Source of the DNA: Ignavibacteriaceae bacterium
GTDB taxonomy: Bacteria > Bacteroidota > Ignavibacteria > Ignavibacteriales > Ignavibacteriaceae
NCBI GenBank assembly: GCA_014860115.1
Contig: JACZKK010000199.1
Span: forward strand, 1-34,093
DNA length: 34,093 nt
Direction of reading: 5' to 3'
Shown in pieces: positions 23,529 to 32,664 of this stretch (its first letter is position 1; each line of letters starts with the position of its first letter). The position numbers were made by a program, and so were the translations under genes. The notes under the pieces are model-generated. The model ran no database searches. It was not told the DNA's origin and worked only from the letters and a program-made list of their open reading frames with translations.

Positions 23529-23572
23529 AATACAATTCTTGATTTGAATGCAGCCAAATATTTGGGAATATT

Positions 23573-25045
23573 TTACTTTAATAAAATCATTTTTTTTGAT
23601 AAAATAAATTCTCCTGCAAGGAGATTGTAAATATAAATTCCACTCGGTAGATCGCTGGCATCCCAATCTGTTTTGTAGTTTCCGGCAGATAGATTTTCAT
23701 TTACAAGTAATCCGACTTGTTCGCCAAGCAAATTGTAAACCGCTAACGTAATAAATTGGCTTTCGGGAATTCTAAACTCAATTGTTGTAGAAGGATTAAA
23801 AGGATTAGGATAATTTTGTTTTAGCTCAATTGTTTCGGGAATTGGAGCGTAATCATCTCGTTCAACCTTACTTATATTCGGATCGAATTTCAAAAGCCAG
23901 ATATCACGAGTATTAGTAACTTCTGAATAGTATTCGCCTGCAATTATCAAGCTGCCATCACTGTTTTTATTTATAGAGCGACCTACATTGTTAAAAGTTC
24001 CACCATAAGTTTTTGACCATTGAGCATTTCCATTTAAGTCTGTTTTAACGACCCAAAGATCCTGGTTGAATGTGCTTATTTTTCTATAACCTGTCCAAAC
24101 ATAACCACCATCTGATGTTTGAACAACTGACATTGCTCCATCGTGCCCATCACTACCCCAGCTTCTGGTCCAAAGAGTATCACCATTGTAATCAGTTTTG
24201 ATCAGCCAGGCATCGTGATAATTATTTGATGCCTCTGTTGACCCGGCAATAATAAATCCACCGTCGTCCGTTTGTCTGACATCATTGGCATAATTATCCT
24301 CAGTATTACCATAAGTTTTTGACCAAATCAGGTTACCATTTGAATCGGTTCTTATTAGCCAGCCATCAAAATCCCCGGTACCGAAAGACTCAGTACTTCC
24401 GGCAATAATAAATCCACCATCGGAAGTTCGATTAATAGAGCTTGAAAGATCACGTTCTACTCCGCCATAAGTTTTTGTCCAGATAATATCACCGGCAGAA
24501 TCAGTTTTCACAAGCCAAAGATCCTCCGGATCACCCGCACCAATTTTAGTATAACCTACAAAAACGTAACCACTGTCCGGTATTTCAACACCTTCTTCAA
24601 TAAAATAATACGCATAGTCACCCAAATGCTTTGTCCAAAGTGTAGTACCAGAGTTATTTGTTTTAATCATATAACCTTCCCAGAAGTTTGGATCGAATGA
24701 ATTGGTTTCACCGAAAATAATGTAACCACCATCATTGGTCTGATGAACACAGGTTGCATAATCGTAATCGCTTCCTCCGATTGTTTTCGTCCAGAGTGTA
24801 TCACCAGAAGAATTTGTTTTAATAAGCCATACATCATCTAAACCGGATCCAAATGCATCTGTTGTGCCGACCAGAATGAAACCGTCATCACTTGTTTGCT
24901 CGGCGTAATATCCGTACTCGTTTGCACTTCCTCCTAAGATTTTCGTCCAGAGTGTATCTGGTGTTTGTGAAAAACAAGTTTGAATTGAATAAAGAGTGAA
25001 GAATATCAGGAAAGAATAAAGCAAGGTTAAATTTTTACTTAACAT
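23573..25045 (-). CDS. secreted seven-repeat beta-propeller protein with T9SS sorting domain
   Basis: Exported protein of unknown ligand. The start is ATG 25045 (MLSKNLTLLYSFLIFF) because TGGAGG lies 5 nt upstream; an in-frame TTG at 25057 overlaps that site. After the signal peptide (about 1-27) come seven repeats of 51-52 residues (about 32-390). Each runs xxWTKxxGG...QTxDGGFIIxGxT...DxWLIKTDxxGD, which would form a seven-bladed propeller. The T9SS type A sorting domain (about 405-490) contains QNYPNPFNPST and ends LSKKMILLK. The repeats are close to each other, pointing to recent internal amplification. No catalytic residues are visible; a binding or surface role is likely (inference). It is convergent with bipA. 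Confidence 0.87.
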   Translation of the reverse strand: MLSKNLTLLYSFLIFFTLYSIQTCFSQTPDTLWTKILGGSANEYGYYAEQTSDDGFILVGTTDAFGSGLDDVWLIKTNSSGDTLWTKTIGGSDYDYATCVHQTNDGGYIIFGETNSFDPNFWEGYMIKTNNSGTTLWTKHLGDYAYYFIEEGVEIPDSGYVFVGYTKIGAGDPEDLWLVKTDSAGDIIWTKTYGGVERDLSSSINRTSDGGFIIAGSTESFGTGDFDGWLIRTDSNGNLIWSKTYGNTEDNYANDVRQTDDGGFIIAGSTEASNNYHDAWLIKTDYNGDTLWTRSWGSDGHDGAMSVVQTSDGGYVWTGYRKISTFNQDLWVVKTDLNGNAQWSKTYGGTFNNVGRSINKNSDGSLIIAGEYYSEVTNTRDIWLLKFDPNISKVERDDYAPIPETIELKQNYPNPFNPSTTIEFRIPESQFITLAVYNLLGEQVGLLVNENLSAGNYKTDWDASDLPSGIYIYNLLAGEFILSKKMILLK

Positions 25046-25192
25046 TTGAGCCTCCAAAAGTTTAAATAAAAAAATATCAGTTATCTATAGAAAGTCAGTG
25101 CTAACTGAGTCAATTATAATTACATATAAAACTTAAATTAATTTTTAGGAAGTTTCAATCAACAACTGGACACTGTTGCCAACGCGCATTTG

Positions 25193-25225
25193 AAAAAAAA
25201 GAGTTACTGTTTGAGCAGCAACTCT
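25193..25225 (-). terminator. rho-independent terminator of the VPS10-like operon
   Basis: Read on the minus strand, AGAGTTGCTG (25225-25216), loop CTCAAA, CAGTAACTCT (25209-25200) and then a T-tract. The stem is 10 bp with one G-T pair. It lies about 40 nt after the stop of the last operon gene. Confidence 0.85.
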
Positions 25226-25264
25226 TGTAATCTATTGTAAATATTTATGGTTATGACTACTTAG

Positions 25265-28200
25265 CTAACTTTTATCGTATTCTTCTCTTGTGATAACTTT
25301 TATTTCTTCCAGATTCAAACCTTTTAGTTCAGAATTTATCATCATTAATTCTTCACCAAGTATTTTATTCATTTGTTCCCGGTAATTATCATAAACTCCA
25401 GTAAACAAATTCAATCCCGATATCTGAGAATCAGTGGGTTTTCCTGAGTAACTGATAATTCCTGAATAAATATCAGCAACTTTTTCTGCTAACTTTACTT
25501 CTCCTGAGAGACGATTCGGACTGGTTGCAACCAATTCTTTGTGCATCTTTTCAAGTCTATTGGATAATTCAGTCATTGAATTCTTTAGTTCATCCGAAGA
25601 AACTTTTTCTTTAGCTCTATTCAGCTTTTCCATTAAATCAGTTGCCTGTCTGTCAGTAAAAGAAATATCTTCAAGCAGAGTGTAAGCACGATTAAGAGTT
25701 TCATACTGAAGATTCATATCTTCTGCCAAGTGACCGGTTGAAGGATCAGTTTGCAAAGTAATCTTTCCTTCATAAACATTTTCACCCTTTTTGATTTTCA
25801 CCGTGTATTCACCGGGAGGAAATGTAGGTCCAAATGCAGTTCTGAATGCAAGCATAGGATTCGCTGCTTTTACTTTCGGTGGTTTTTTCCTTACAGCCCA
25901 TTCAACATAGTTTATTCCTTTATTCTTTCCTGCAGGAAGTGTTTTTAACAGTTCACCATACGAATTATAAATCTCGACTGACATATCACCAAACACATGC
26001 CGCTTCTGCATATAGTAACTTATGATTGCGGAGGATTTCGGATTGCTTCCCCAAAATTCTTGATCACCCGAAAGACCGGTTGCATATCTCGGATTAGTTA
26101 TTGTATAAGGTTCTGACGGAAATATTGTTAATTCAGAAGAGAGAATTTGATCAGTCAGCATTCGGAGAGGAGTAATGTCATCGATTATTAAAATTCCTCT
26201 GCCATGTGTTGCAATTACGAGATCATTTTCAGTAGGATGGATTACCATTTCGTAAATCGGAACTTTAGGAACTTTACCTTCAAACCGTACCCATTCTTTT
26301 CCTCCATCTATTGTGATATACAACCCATATTCTGTTCCGAGGAATAATAAGTTTGGATTAACGAAATCTTCGGTAATTGTTCTTGCAAATGTTTCAATAC
26401 TTTCTGTTGCGAGTGATGCCCATGTTACACCGAGGTCTGTTGTTTTATAAACATAAACTTTCTTGTCACCATTTCTGTGACCATCGAACACAGCATAAGA
26501 TGTATTTGCATCGTGATTACTTGCCTGAACTTTTGCACACCAGGTATTTTTTGGAATTCCGGTAATATTTGAAGTAACGTCCGTCCAGCTTTCACCATCA
26601 TCATCTGTTACCTGGAGATTTCCGTCATCAGTTCCTGCCCAGATAATTCTGCTGTTCTTTGGTGACTCGCTGATTGTATAAATAGTACAATGATTTTCAG
26701 CAGTTGAGTTATCGATTGTTAGACCACCAGATTCTTCCTGCTTTTGTTTTTCAGGATCATTTGTTGTCAAATCAGGAGAAATTTTTTGCCAGGAATCACC
26801 ACGATTAGTTGTTCGATAAAGATACTGTGAACCGACGTACATCACTCCGCTATTTGTTGGTGAAAATGCAATCGGTGTATCCCAATTGAATCTTAGTTTT
26901 TCCTCAGAATTATCCGAGAACGGTTTTACTTCTTTTATTTCCCCCGTATTTTTATAATAACGCATCAGATTACCGCCCTGATACTGCCAGTAGATAATGT
27001 TTCTATCTGAAGGATCGGGGATTACATTAAAGCCATCTCCATAACCAACACTTTGCCAATCTGAATTTGAAATGCCACCAATTCCCTCAGATGGACCAAC
27101 CCACGAACCGTTATCCTGCAATCCGCCGTAAACATTGTACGATTTTTCATTGTCGACGGCGACATGGTAAAATTGTGATATTGGTAAGTTCTGTGCATGA
27201 ACCCAGGTGCTTGCTCTATCGTAACTCATATAGAGTCCGCCATCGGTACCAAGATACATCTGCGAATTATTTTTAGGATTTATCCATAAAGCATGCATGT
27301 CACCATGAACATTTCCACCTTCAATGAATGGAGAAGTGAATGAGAAACCACCATCATCACTTACGACCATGAAAAATCCGGGTTTATATAATCTGTTTGT
27401 ATCAACCGGATCGGGAACGATGTATGAAAAATAGAATGGACGATCAGCAACAACCTGTGCAGTTGTTCTGAGTTCCCAGGTTTTGCCAGAATCAGTTGAA
27501 CGATAAAGACCTGTTTTCTTTGATTCAACTAAAGCATAGATGATTTTCGGGCTGACCGGAGAAAACGCTACAGCTATTCTTCCAAGTTCTCCCATATCTG
27601 ATGCAATGTCAACCTTATTCCAATTATTTCCAGCATCAGTTGTCCGATATAATCCACTCCCTGGTCCACCGGATCTGAAAGTGTATGCCTTTCTCTGGAA
27701 ATCCCACATACCCGCATAAAGTACATTTGGATTCGAAAGATCCATCGCAAGATCAGCGCAGCCTGTTCCGTCATTAACAAATAGAATTTTATTCCATGTT
27801 TTTCCGCCATCAGTTGTTTTAAATACACCTCGTTCTTCATTTTGACCCCAGACTTTTCCAAGTGCAGCAACATAAACTTCATCTGTATTTTCAGGATTGA
27901 TTATGATTTTAGAAATGTGTTCAGTGTTTTCTAATCCAAGATGTTCCCACTTTTCACCGCCGTTGGACGTTTTATAAACACCGTCGCCGATACTGATGCT
28001 GTTTCTTGTTCTCGTTTCACCGGTTCCAACCCAGATATTCTCTTTGTTCTTCTGATTGATTGCAACTGCACCGATTGTCTGAACGTGATCTTTGAACACT
28101 TCCTTGAAAGTAGTTCCGCCGTTTGTGCTTTTCCACAATCCGCCACTTGCTGCGCCAATATAAACCAATCTTGGATCATCATTGAAAGCATCAATTGATA

Positions 28201-28348
28201 ATATACGTCCGCTCATTACAGCAGGACCAATCTCACGTGCTTCCATCGAGCCGAAAAAGCTGGAAGTGAGTTTTGAAGTTTGTGCATCCAAATTTTGTAC
28301 AGAAAATATCAGTGCAGCGAATAATGCAAAATAGATTACTCGTTTCAT
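25265..28348 (-). CDS. large VPS10/sortilin-like BNR-repeat exoprotein (operon gene 3)
   Basis: Exported 1027-residue protein of the sortilin/VPS10-like, Asp-box (BNR) propeller group; such bacterial proteins are often annotated as glycosyl hydrolases without proof. Signal peptide about 1-22. The long propeller (about 35-730) carries many Asp boxes, for example GLWKSTNGGTTF, GVYKTSNGGEKW, GVFKTTDGGKTW, GLYRSTDSGKTW, GLYITIDGGKEW. Near 800-840 is a FlgD-like Ig strand pattern (VEIYNSYGELLKTLPAGKNK, then YVEWAV). From about 890 there is a helical, coiled-coil-prone tail (LMEKLNRAKEKVSSDELKN). Unlike the other exported proteins here it has no PNPFNP-type C-terminal sorting domain, so it probably stays periplasmic or leaves by another route. 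Start ATG 28348 with AAGGT upstream; it follows the LolA-like gene by 17 bp. Confidence 0.82.
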   Translation of the reverse strand: MKRVIYFALFAALIFSVQNLDAQTSKLTSSFFGSMEAREIGPAVMSGRILSIDAFNDDPRLVYIGAASGGLWKSTNGGTTFKEVFKDHVQTIGAVAINQKNKENIWVGTGETRTRNSISIGDGVYKTSNGGEKWEHLGLENTEHISKIIINPENTDEVYVAALGKVWGQNEERGVFKTTDGGKTWNKILFVNDGTGCADLAMDLSNPNVLYAGMWDFQRKAYTFRSGGPGSGLYRTTDAGNNWNKVDIASDMGELGRIAVAFSPVSPKIIYALVESKKTGLYRSTDSGKTWELRTTAQVVADRPFYFSYIVPDPVDTNRLYKPGFFMVVSDDGGFSFTSPFIEGGNVHGDMHALWINPKNNSQMYLGTDGGLYMSYDRASTWVHAQNLPISQFYHVAVDNEKSYNVYGGLQDNGSWVGPSEGIGGISNSDWQSVGYGDGFNVIPDPSDRNIIYWQYQGGNLMRYYKNTGEIKEVKPFSDNSEEKLRFNWDTPIAFSPTNSGVMYVGSQYLYRTTNRGDSWQKISPDLTTNDPEKQKQEESGGLTIDNSTAENHCTIYTISESPKNSRIIWAGTDDGNLQVTDDDGESWTDVTSNITGIPKNTWCAKVQASNHDANTSYAVFDGHRNGDKKVYVYKTTDLGVTWASLATESIETFARTITEDFVNPNLLFLGTEYGLYITIDGGKEWVRFEGKVPKVPIYEMVIHPTENDLVIATHGRGILIIDDITPLRMLTDQILSSELTIFPSEPYTITNPRYATGLSGDQEFWGSNPKSSAIISYYMQKRHVFGDMSVEIYNSYGELLKTLPAGKNKGINYVEWAVRKKPPKVKAANPMLAFRTAFGPTFPPGEYTVKIKKGENVYEGKITLQTDPSTGHLAEDMNLQYETLNRAYTLLEDISFTDRQATDLMEKLNRAKEKVSSDELKNSMTELSNRLEKMHKELVATSPNRLSGEVKLAEKVADIYSGIISYSGKPTDSQISGLNLFTGVYDNYREQMNKILGEELMMINSELKGLNLEEIKVITREEYDKS

Positions 28349-28365
28349 TTTGTTTACCTTAGATT

Positions 28366-29112
28366 TTATTCAGACTTTGTCGAATCAGATGGAGCCGTAA
28401 CTTCAGGCATTTCAAACATTGAATCCGGTATTTCAACATCGTAAGTAATCTCCTCAAGCACCATCTGCATAACTGTTTGTCCGTTCATTTTAGTTTCAAC
28501 AGAATAAGCAGCCAGAATGTCATTAACAGGTTTATAATTACTGAAAATTGTTTCAGCTTCAGTTTCTACTCCCTGCATTTTGATTTTAGTCAGCATCTTT
28601 AACGGAACATAATTCTCAGCATCAATGTAGGTGGTAATTACATCTCCGCTTGGTCTTGTCAATTTCAAAACGTATGTTTCAATGTCATCAACATTTTCCT
28701 TACCAATAAGCTCAACAGTATAACCTTTTTCCTTATAGTTATAATAAAGTCCTTCGTAGTCAGCCTGAATTTTCATACGGTCGATCTGCTCTTCTGTCAT
28801 TGGCTGCGGATCTGTAGAACCCATCATTGGATTGATTGACCAGCCCTGCGTCCCATCGAACCCCGAAGAAATTTTCATTCCCTGGAACTCAGCTTCCGAC
28901 CTGAAGCTCATAGGTTTTTTATGATATGATGTAAAAGGAATTTCAAATTGACCCTGGATAATTTTTCCTTTTGTCATCATTGTAGATGTTGCGAGAAGTT
29001 TTTCCTGACCAATAACCGCAAAATGTTGTTCCAGAATTTCGTCAACTGTTTGTGCAAGCGACAGTGTCGTGATCATTATAATCATCAGGAAAGACAAAGT
29101 TTGATTTTTCAT
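28366..29112 (-). CDS. LolA-like periplasmic protein (operon gene 2)
   Basis: 248-residue exported protein with a LolA/LolB-like fold pattern (outer membrane lipoprotein-sorting group). Signal peptide about 1-20 (ends SLAQ). Then a helix VDEILEQHFAVIGQEKLLA and a curved sheet of strands: MMTKGKIIQGQFEIPFTSY, SGFDGTQGWSINPM, YTVELIGKENVDDIETYVLKL, TTYIDAENYVPLKML, AETIFSNYKPV. LolA proper shuttles lipoproteins through the periplasm; relatives bind lipids or peptides in the same cleft. There is no lipobox. ATG 29112 follows GAGGG at good spacing. It sits between two VPS10-like genes with gaps of 42 and 17 bp, so it is very likely co-expressed with them and may carry or process a hydrophobic partner (inference). 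Confidence 0.75.
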   Translation of the reverse strand: MKNQTLSFLMIIMITTLSLAQTVDEILEQHFAVIGQEKLLATSTMMTKGKIIQGQFEIPFTSYHKKPMSFRSEAEFQGMKISSGFDGTQGWSINPMMGSTDPQPMTEEQIDRMKIQADYEGLYYNYKEKGYTVELIGKENVDDIETYVLKLTRPSGDVITTYIDAENYVPLKMLTKIKMQGVETEAETIFSNYKPVNDILAAYSVETKMNGQTVMQMVLEEITYDVEIPDSMFEMPEVTAPSDSTKSE

Positions 29113-29154
29113 TTTACCCTCTTATAAATTGTTTTTAAGTATTTGAATTAATTT

Positions 29155-32100
29155 CTAATTCTTTTTCCACTCCGGAATTCTTCCTGGCGTATAAGGTGCT
29201 CCTGATTTTTCAAGTTCTGACTCAACATTTTTAATTTTCTGATCAACTGAATTAAGATCGTTCAATATTTCATCAACTTTTTCCGCCGCTGCTTCATAAG
29301 ATTTTATAAATGTATTCGTTGGTGCTGCAGTTGTACTCCATAACGCACCCGTGATCAGATTTACTCTTCCTTTAACTGAAGTTGGAGAGCCGCCTTCATA
29401 TCTTGCCCTAAGTGGATCGCCATTTAGTTTTTTATTGAGTTCTCGCAAGTCGGATTCAACACTAATTATATTATTGTAAGTGGCTGCCGGAACTTCTGCT
29501 CCATCTAAAACTGCTTTTTTGAGATAAGATATTTTATCAACTAACTCTCCTCTAAATGCATCAGCTCCTGTGATAGCTCGTGTTAAATCAGCAACTTTTT
29601 TATTGAAAGCATTGAGTGCAAGTTTGTCTTGAGCAGGAAGGGTAGTATTGTTCAGTGACTTGCAGATGAACTCTTTTTTACTGACAAGCTCTGTGAATTT
29701 TCCATCCTGAAACTTTGAAAGCGAGACAAAATATTTTCCTGGAACAACCATATAACCTTTGTCAGCTTCAATCCAAGGAACAGAATCATCGAACGGTTCA
29801 AGAGAAATGGGAGTTGGCGGAGTATAGCGGAAATTCCAGACAATTCTGTTCACACCTTTCTGTGCATCAGTTTTTATTTTTCGTACTACATTGCCCATTT
29901 CATCTGTTATGGTAAATAAAAGATAAACTTCCGGCTCTTCCTGTTCGGCTTTTAGAGTTTCGTATGATGGATATTTTATGTCTTCTTTGTTCTTCTGCTT
30001 TTTCTTTTCTTCATCTCTGCGAATTTCTTTCAGAGTTTTGAATTCATCTTTTAAATAATAAGTGAACACTGCTCCAACTTCAGGATTCGGTGCCGAATAA
30101 AAGCTTGCACCCATAAATGCAACACCTCTGAATCCTAATGGATTGGACTGGATGAACATGAGAGCATCTTTAATCGGAAATATTTCTGCTTCTTTTTGCA
30201 AGGCCTCTTTTGACATAAATCTCAGCGGTGAATAATCATCGAGAATGTAAACGCCTCTTCCAAAAGTTGAGACTACAAGATCATTTTCTCTTCTTTGAAT
30301 ATCGAGATCCATTACACAAGCTGGCGGCATTCCGTTATTCAAAGTTATCCATTCCTTTCCGCCATCATTTGAGAAATAAACTCCGTACAGAGTTCCGAGA
30401 AACAAAAGATTTTTATCAACGTGATCTTCTGCAATCGAATAACTGCTTCCAAGTTCCGGCAGATTGTTGTTTATTGAGAACCAGTTCTTTCCGCCATCAG
30501 TCGTTTTGTAAATGTATGGCTTGTAATCACCGCCAACGTAATTATGGCAGGCAGCATAAGCAACATTCATATCAATGTTTGAAGCAATGATGTGATGAAT
30601 TCTTGTGTATTCCGGCAAACCCGAAGTTGTAGCTTTAGTCCATGTTGTTCCACCGTTATTTGTAACGTGAATTAATCCATCACCTGAACCAACAAATAAA
30701 ATATTTTCATCAAGAGGAGATTCGGCAATCGTTACAATTTGCGCCATCGCACTTTTACGTGCAAGCTGATCGATACTCCAGCTTTGTCCCATTAACTTTT
30801 GCATTTCCTTTGGAACACCTCTGGTCAAATCAGGACTAATTTCTCTCCACGTACTTCCCTGATCATCACTCCGCATAAGTTTGTTACCGCCATGATACAA
30901 TCTTTTATTATCAAATTTTGAAAGGATGAATCCTGCGTCCCAATCATAACGATAAGCAGTATCCGCAAAGTCCTGCGGTTGTATATATAAGTTTTCCCCG
31001 CTTCGTTTATCAAATCGAACGAGTCCACCGAATTGTGATTGCGAATAAATTATGTTTGGATCTTTCCAATCGACCTGTGTTTCAAAACCATCACCTGAGT
31101 TAGTGAAAAGCCAATCGCTGTTTACAATTCCTGAAGAATTAATCGTTCGTGAAGGACCGCCGAGACTATTATTATCTTGCGTTCCGATGTAAATATTATA
31201 AAATGGTTCTGCATTATCAGTAGTAACTTTATAAATCTCCGCTATCGGAATATTCGACTTAAAATCCCAGTTCTTTGCCTGGTCAAAAGTTTCATAAACT
31301 CCGCCATCACACCCAGCTCGAATGTTTTTGTTATCATTCGGATTTATCCAGAGTGCGTGGTTATCAACGTGCTTTTTATCGTCACCAAGATTTTTCCACG
31401 TCTTTCCTCCGTCAACCGAAACCTGTAGGAAAGTGTCATCGCTGTAAACTCTATCTAAATCTACCGGATCACAATAAAGTTCATGATAGTAAAATCCAGC
31501 CGATGCATTGTAACTGTTTAGTTTTGTCCAGCTAGCACCGCGGTCAGTACTTTTATATGTACCTTTATTTTTATCAGTTGCTTCGATGACTGCAAAAAGA
31601 TAATCAGGATTCACAGTTGATATTGCCATTCCTATTCTTCCAACATCTTCTGCAGGTAAACCACCTTTCAATTTATCCCATGTTATACCGCCGTCAAGAC
31701 TTCTGTAAATTCCGCTTTCAGGTCCGCCGTAAACTCCAGTATATAAATTTCTCATTCTTTGGTGAGCAACAGCGTAAAGAATATTCGAAAATCTTGGATC
31801 CATATGAACCTGGTAGCATCCGGTATATTCACTGATTTTTAAAACATTCTCCCATGTTTTTCCGCCATCAGTTGTTTTATAAATTCCTCTGTCACCACCG
31901 GAAACCCGTGACGAACCATAAGCTGCGGCATAAACTATGTTTGAATTGTTTGGATCGATAACAATTCCGCCAATCTGGTGTGATTCTTTAAGACCCATAT
32001 TATTCCATGTTTTACCGCCATCTTCAGTTTTATAGATGCCATCACCAAAAATCACATTGTTCTGGTTATTGTTTTCCCCAGTTCCTACCCAGACAACATT

Positions 32101-32421
32101 TGGATTAGTTGGATCAATTTTGATGCAGCCAATTGCATAAGACTTATTAGCATCAAAAACAGGGTCGAAAGTAATTCCGCTGTTTGTTGTCTTCCACAAC
32201 GAGCCGTGACCCGATGCAACATAGTATTCACTGAAGTTAAAAGGATTGACAGCAATATCAACTACTCTTCCTCCAGTCACAGCAGGACCAATACTTCTAA
32301 ACGAGAGTCCTGACAGGGAAATATTTTTTAGTGAATCAGCACCTGAATTTTCCTGCGAGAGTGTGACTGACGAAAGTGAGATAAGAATAAATAAAACTGA
32401 AATATTAAATAATTTAGACAT
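29155..32421 (-). CDS. large VPS10/sortilin-like BNR-repeat exoprotein (operon gene 1)
   Basis: 1088-residue paralogue of the last operon gene, same architecture: signal peptide (about 1-22), opening LSFRSIGPAVTGGRVVDIA (matching REIGPAVMSGRILSIDA in the other), an Asp-box propeller (about 35-735; SLWKTTNSGITF, GIYKTEDGGKTW, GIYKTTDGGKTW, GIYRSLDGGITW, YIYKTTDGGKNW), a Lys/Glu-rich insert (about 790-820, RRDEEKKKQKNKED) absent from the paralogue, a FlgD-like Ig segment (FTITDEMGNVVRKIKTDA, then RIVWNFRYTPP) and a helical C-terminal tail ending KSGAPYTPGRIPEWKKN. No T9SS sorting domain. ATG 32421 with AGGTTA upstream. It heads the three-gene operon; the 243 bp upstream hold a degenerate repeat but no clear promoter. 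Confidence 0.82.
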   Translation of the reverse strand: MSKLFNISVLFILISLSSVTLSQENSGADSLKNISLSGLSFRSIGPAVTGGRVVDIAVNPFNFSEYYVASGHGSLWKTTNSGITFDPVFDANKSYAIGCIKIDPTNPNVVWVGTGENNNQNNVIFGDGIYKTEDGGKTWNNMGLKESHQIGGIVIDPNNSNIVYAAAYGSSRVSGGDRGIYKTTDGGKTWENVLKISEYTGCYQVHMDPRFSNILYAVAHQRMRNLYTGVYGGPESGIYRSLDGGITWDKLKGGLPAEDVGRIGMAISTVNPDYLFAVIEATDKNKGTYKSTDRGASWTKLNSYNASAGFYYHELYCDPVDLDRVYSDDTFLQVSVDGGKTWKNLGDDKKHVDNHALWINPNDNKNIRAGCDGGVYETFDQAKNWDFKSNIPIAEIYKVTTDNAEPFYNIYIGTQDNNSLGGPSRTINSSGIVNSDWLFTNSGDGFETQVDWKDPNIIYSQSQFGGLVRFDKRSGENLYIQPQDFADTAYRYDWDAGFILSKFDNKRLYHGGNKLMRSDDQGSTWREISPDLTRGVPKEMQKLMGQSWSIDQLARKSAMAQIVTIAESPLDENILFVGSGDGLIHVTNNGGTTWTKATTSGLPEYTRIHHIIASNIDMNVAYAACHNYVGGDYKPYIYKTTDGGKNWFSINNNLPELGSSYSIAEDHVDKNLLFLGTLYGVYFSNDGGKEWITLNNGMPPACVMDLDIQRRENDLVVSTFGRGVYILDDYSPLRFMSKEALQKEAEIFPIKDALMFIQSNPLGFRGVAFMGASFYSAPNPEVGAVFTYYLKDEFKTLKEIRRDEEKKKQKNKEDIKYPSYETLKAEQEEPEVYLLFTITDEMGNVVRKIKTDAQKGVNRIVWNFRYTPPTPISLEPFDDSVPWIEADKGYMVVPGKYFVSLSKFQDGKFTELVSKKEFICKSLNNTTLPAQDKLALNAFNKKVADLTRAITGADAFRGELVDKISYLKKAVLDGAEVPAATYNNIISVESDLRELNKKLNGDPLRARYEGGSPTSVKGRVNLITGALWSTTAAPTNTFIKSYEAAAEKVDEILNDLNSVDQKIKNVESELEKSGAPYTPGRIPEWKKN

Positions 32422-32449
32422 AGAAATAACCTGAGATGGTTGATGAATG

Positions 32450-32534
32450 ATTGAACCGGCACCATTACTGTACCGGGGTGAACTGTATGAATGTATGATC
32501 CGGCTTCTCCCGATAATTCGGGATTCGCCGAGAC
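32450..32534 (-). repeat. degenerate relative of the double-hairpin palindrome, copy E
   Basis: Read on the minus strand it has a GTCTCGGCGA-like left end, the inner hairpin TCCCGA...TCGGGA (32508-32523) followed by GAAGCCGGATC, and further on GGTGCCGGTTCAATC. The inner hairpin and GAAG-CCGGA context match copies B and D, but the right arm differs and the orientation is opposite. The boundaries are approximate. Confidence 0.45.
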
Positions 32535-32664
32535 AAGTTGCATGATAGTATGAAAATTTGTTTAATAACTGTGATAAATTAAGGGTTTGTTTGAGTTAAA
32601 ACCAATATTTTGAGGCAGGATTTTGATGAGCGGGTTAAATTAATGGTAAAATGTGAATCGAATA

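Noticed and set aside
23430-23630. 66-residue plus-strand open frame right after bipA
   Set aside because: It is mostly the translation of repeat copy D and runs into the antisense of the propeller cargo's sorting domain. It has no ribosome site.
27574-27882. 102-residue minus-strand frame inside the second VPS10-like gene
   Set aside because: Shadow frame of a long, well-supported gene on the same strand, with no sensible protein features.
30228-30590. 120-residue plus-strand frame opposite the first VPS10-like gene
   Set aside because: Antisense shadow; the composition (His, Arg, Cys, Phe runs) is typical of reverse-strand frames over Asp-box repeats.
32328-32543. 71-residue minus-strand open frame overlapping the start of the first VPS10-like gene
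   Set aside because: It is made from the degenerate repeat and out-of-frame signal-peptide sequence; no ribosome site.
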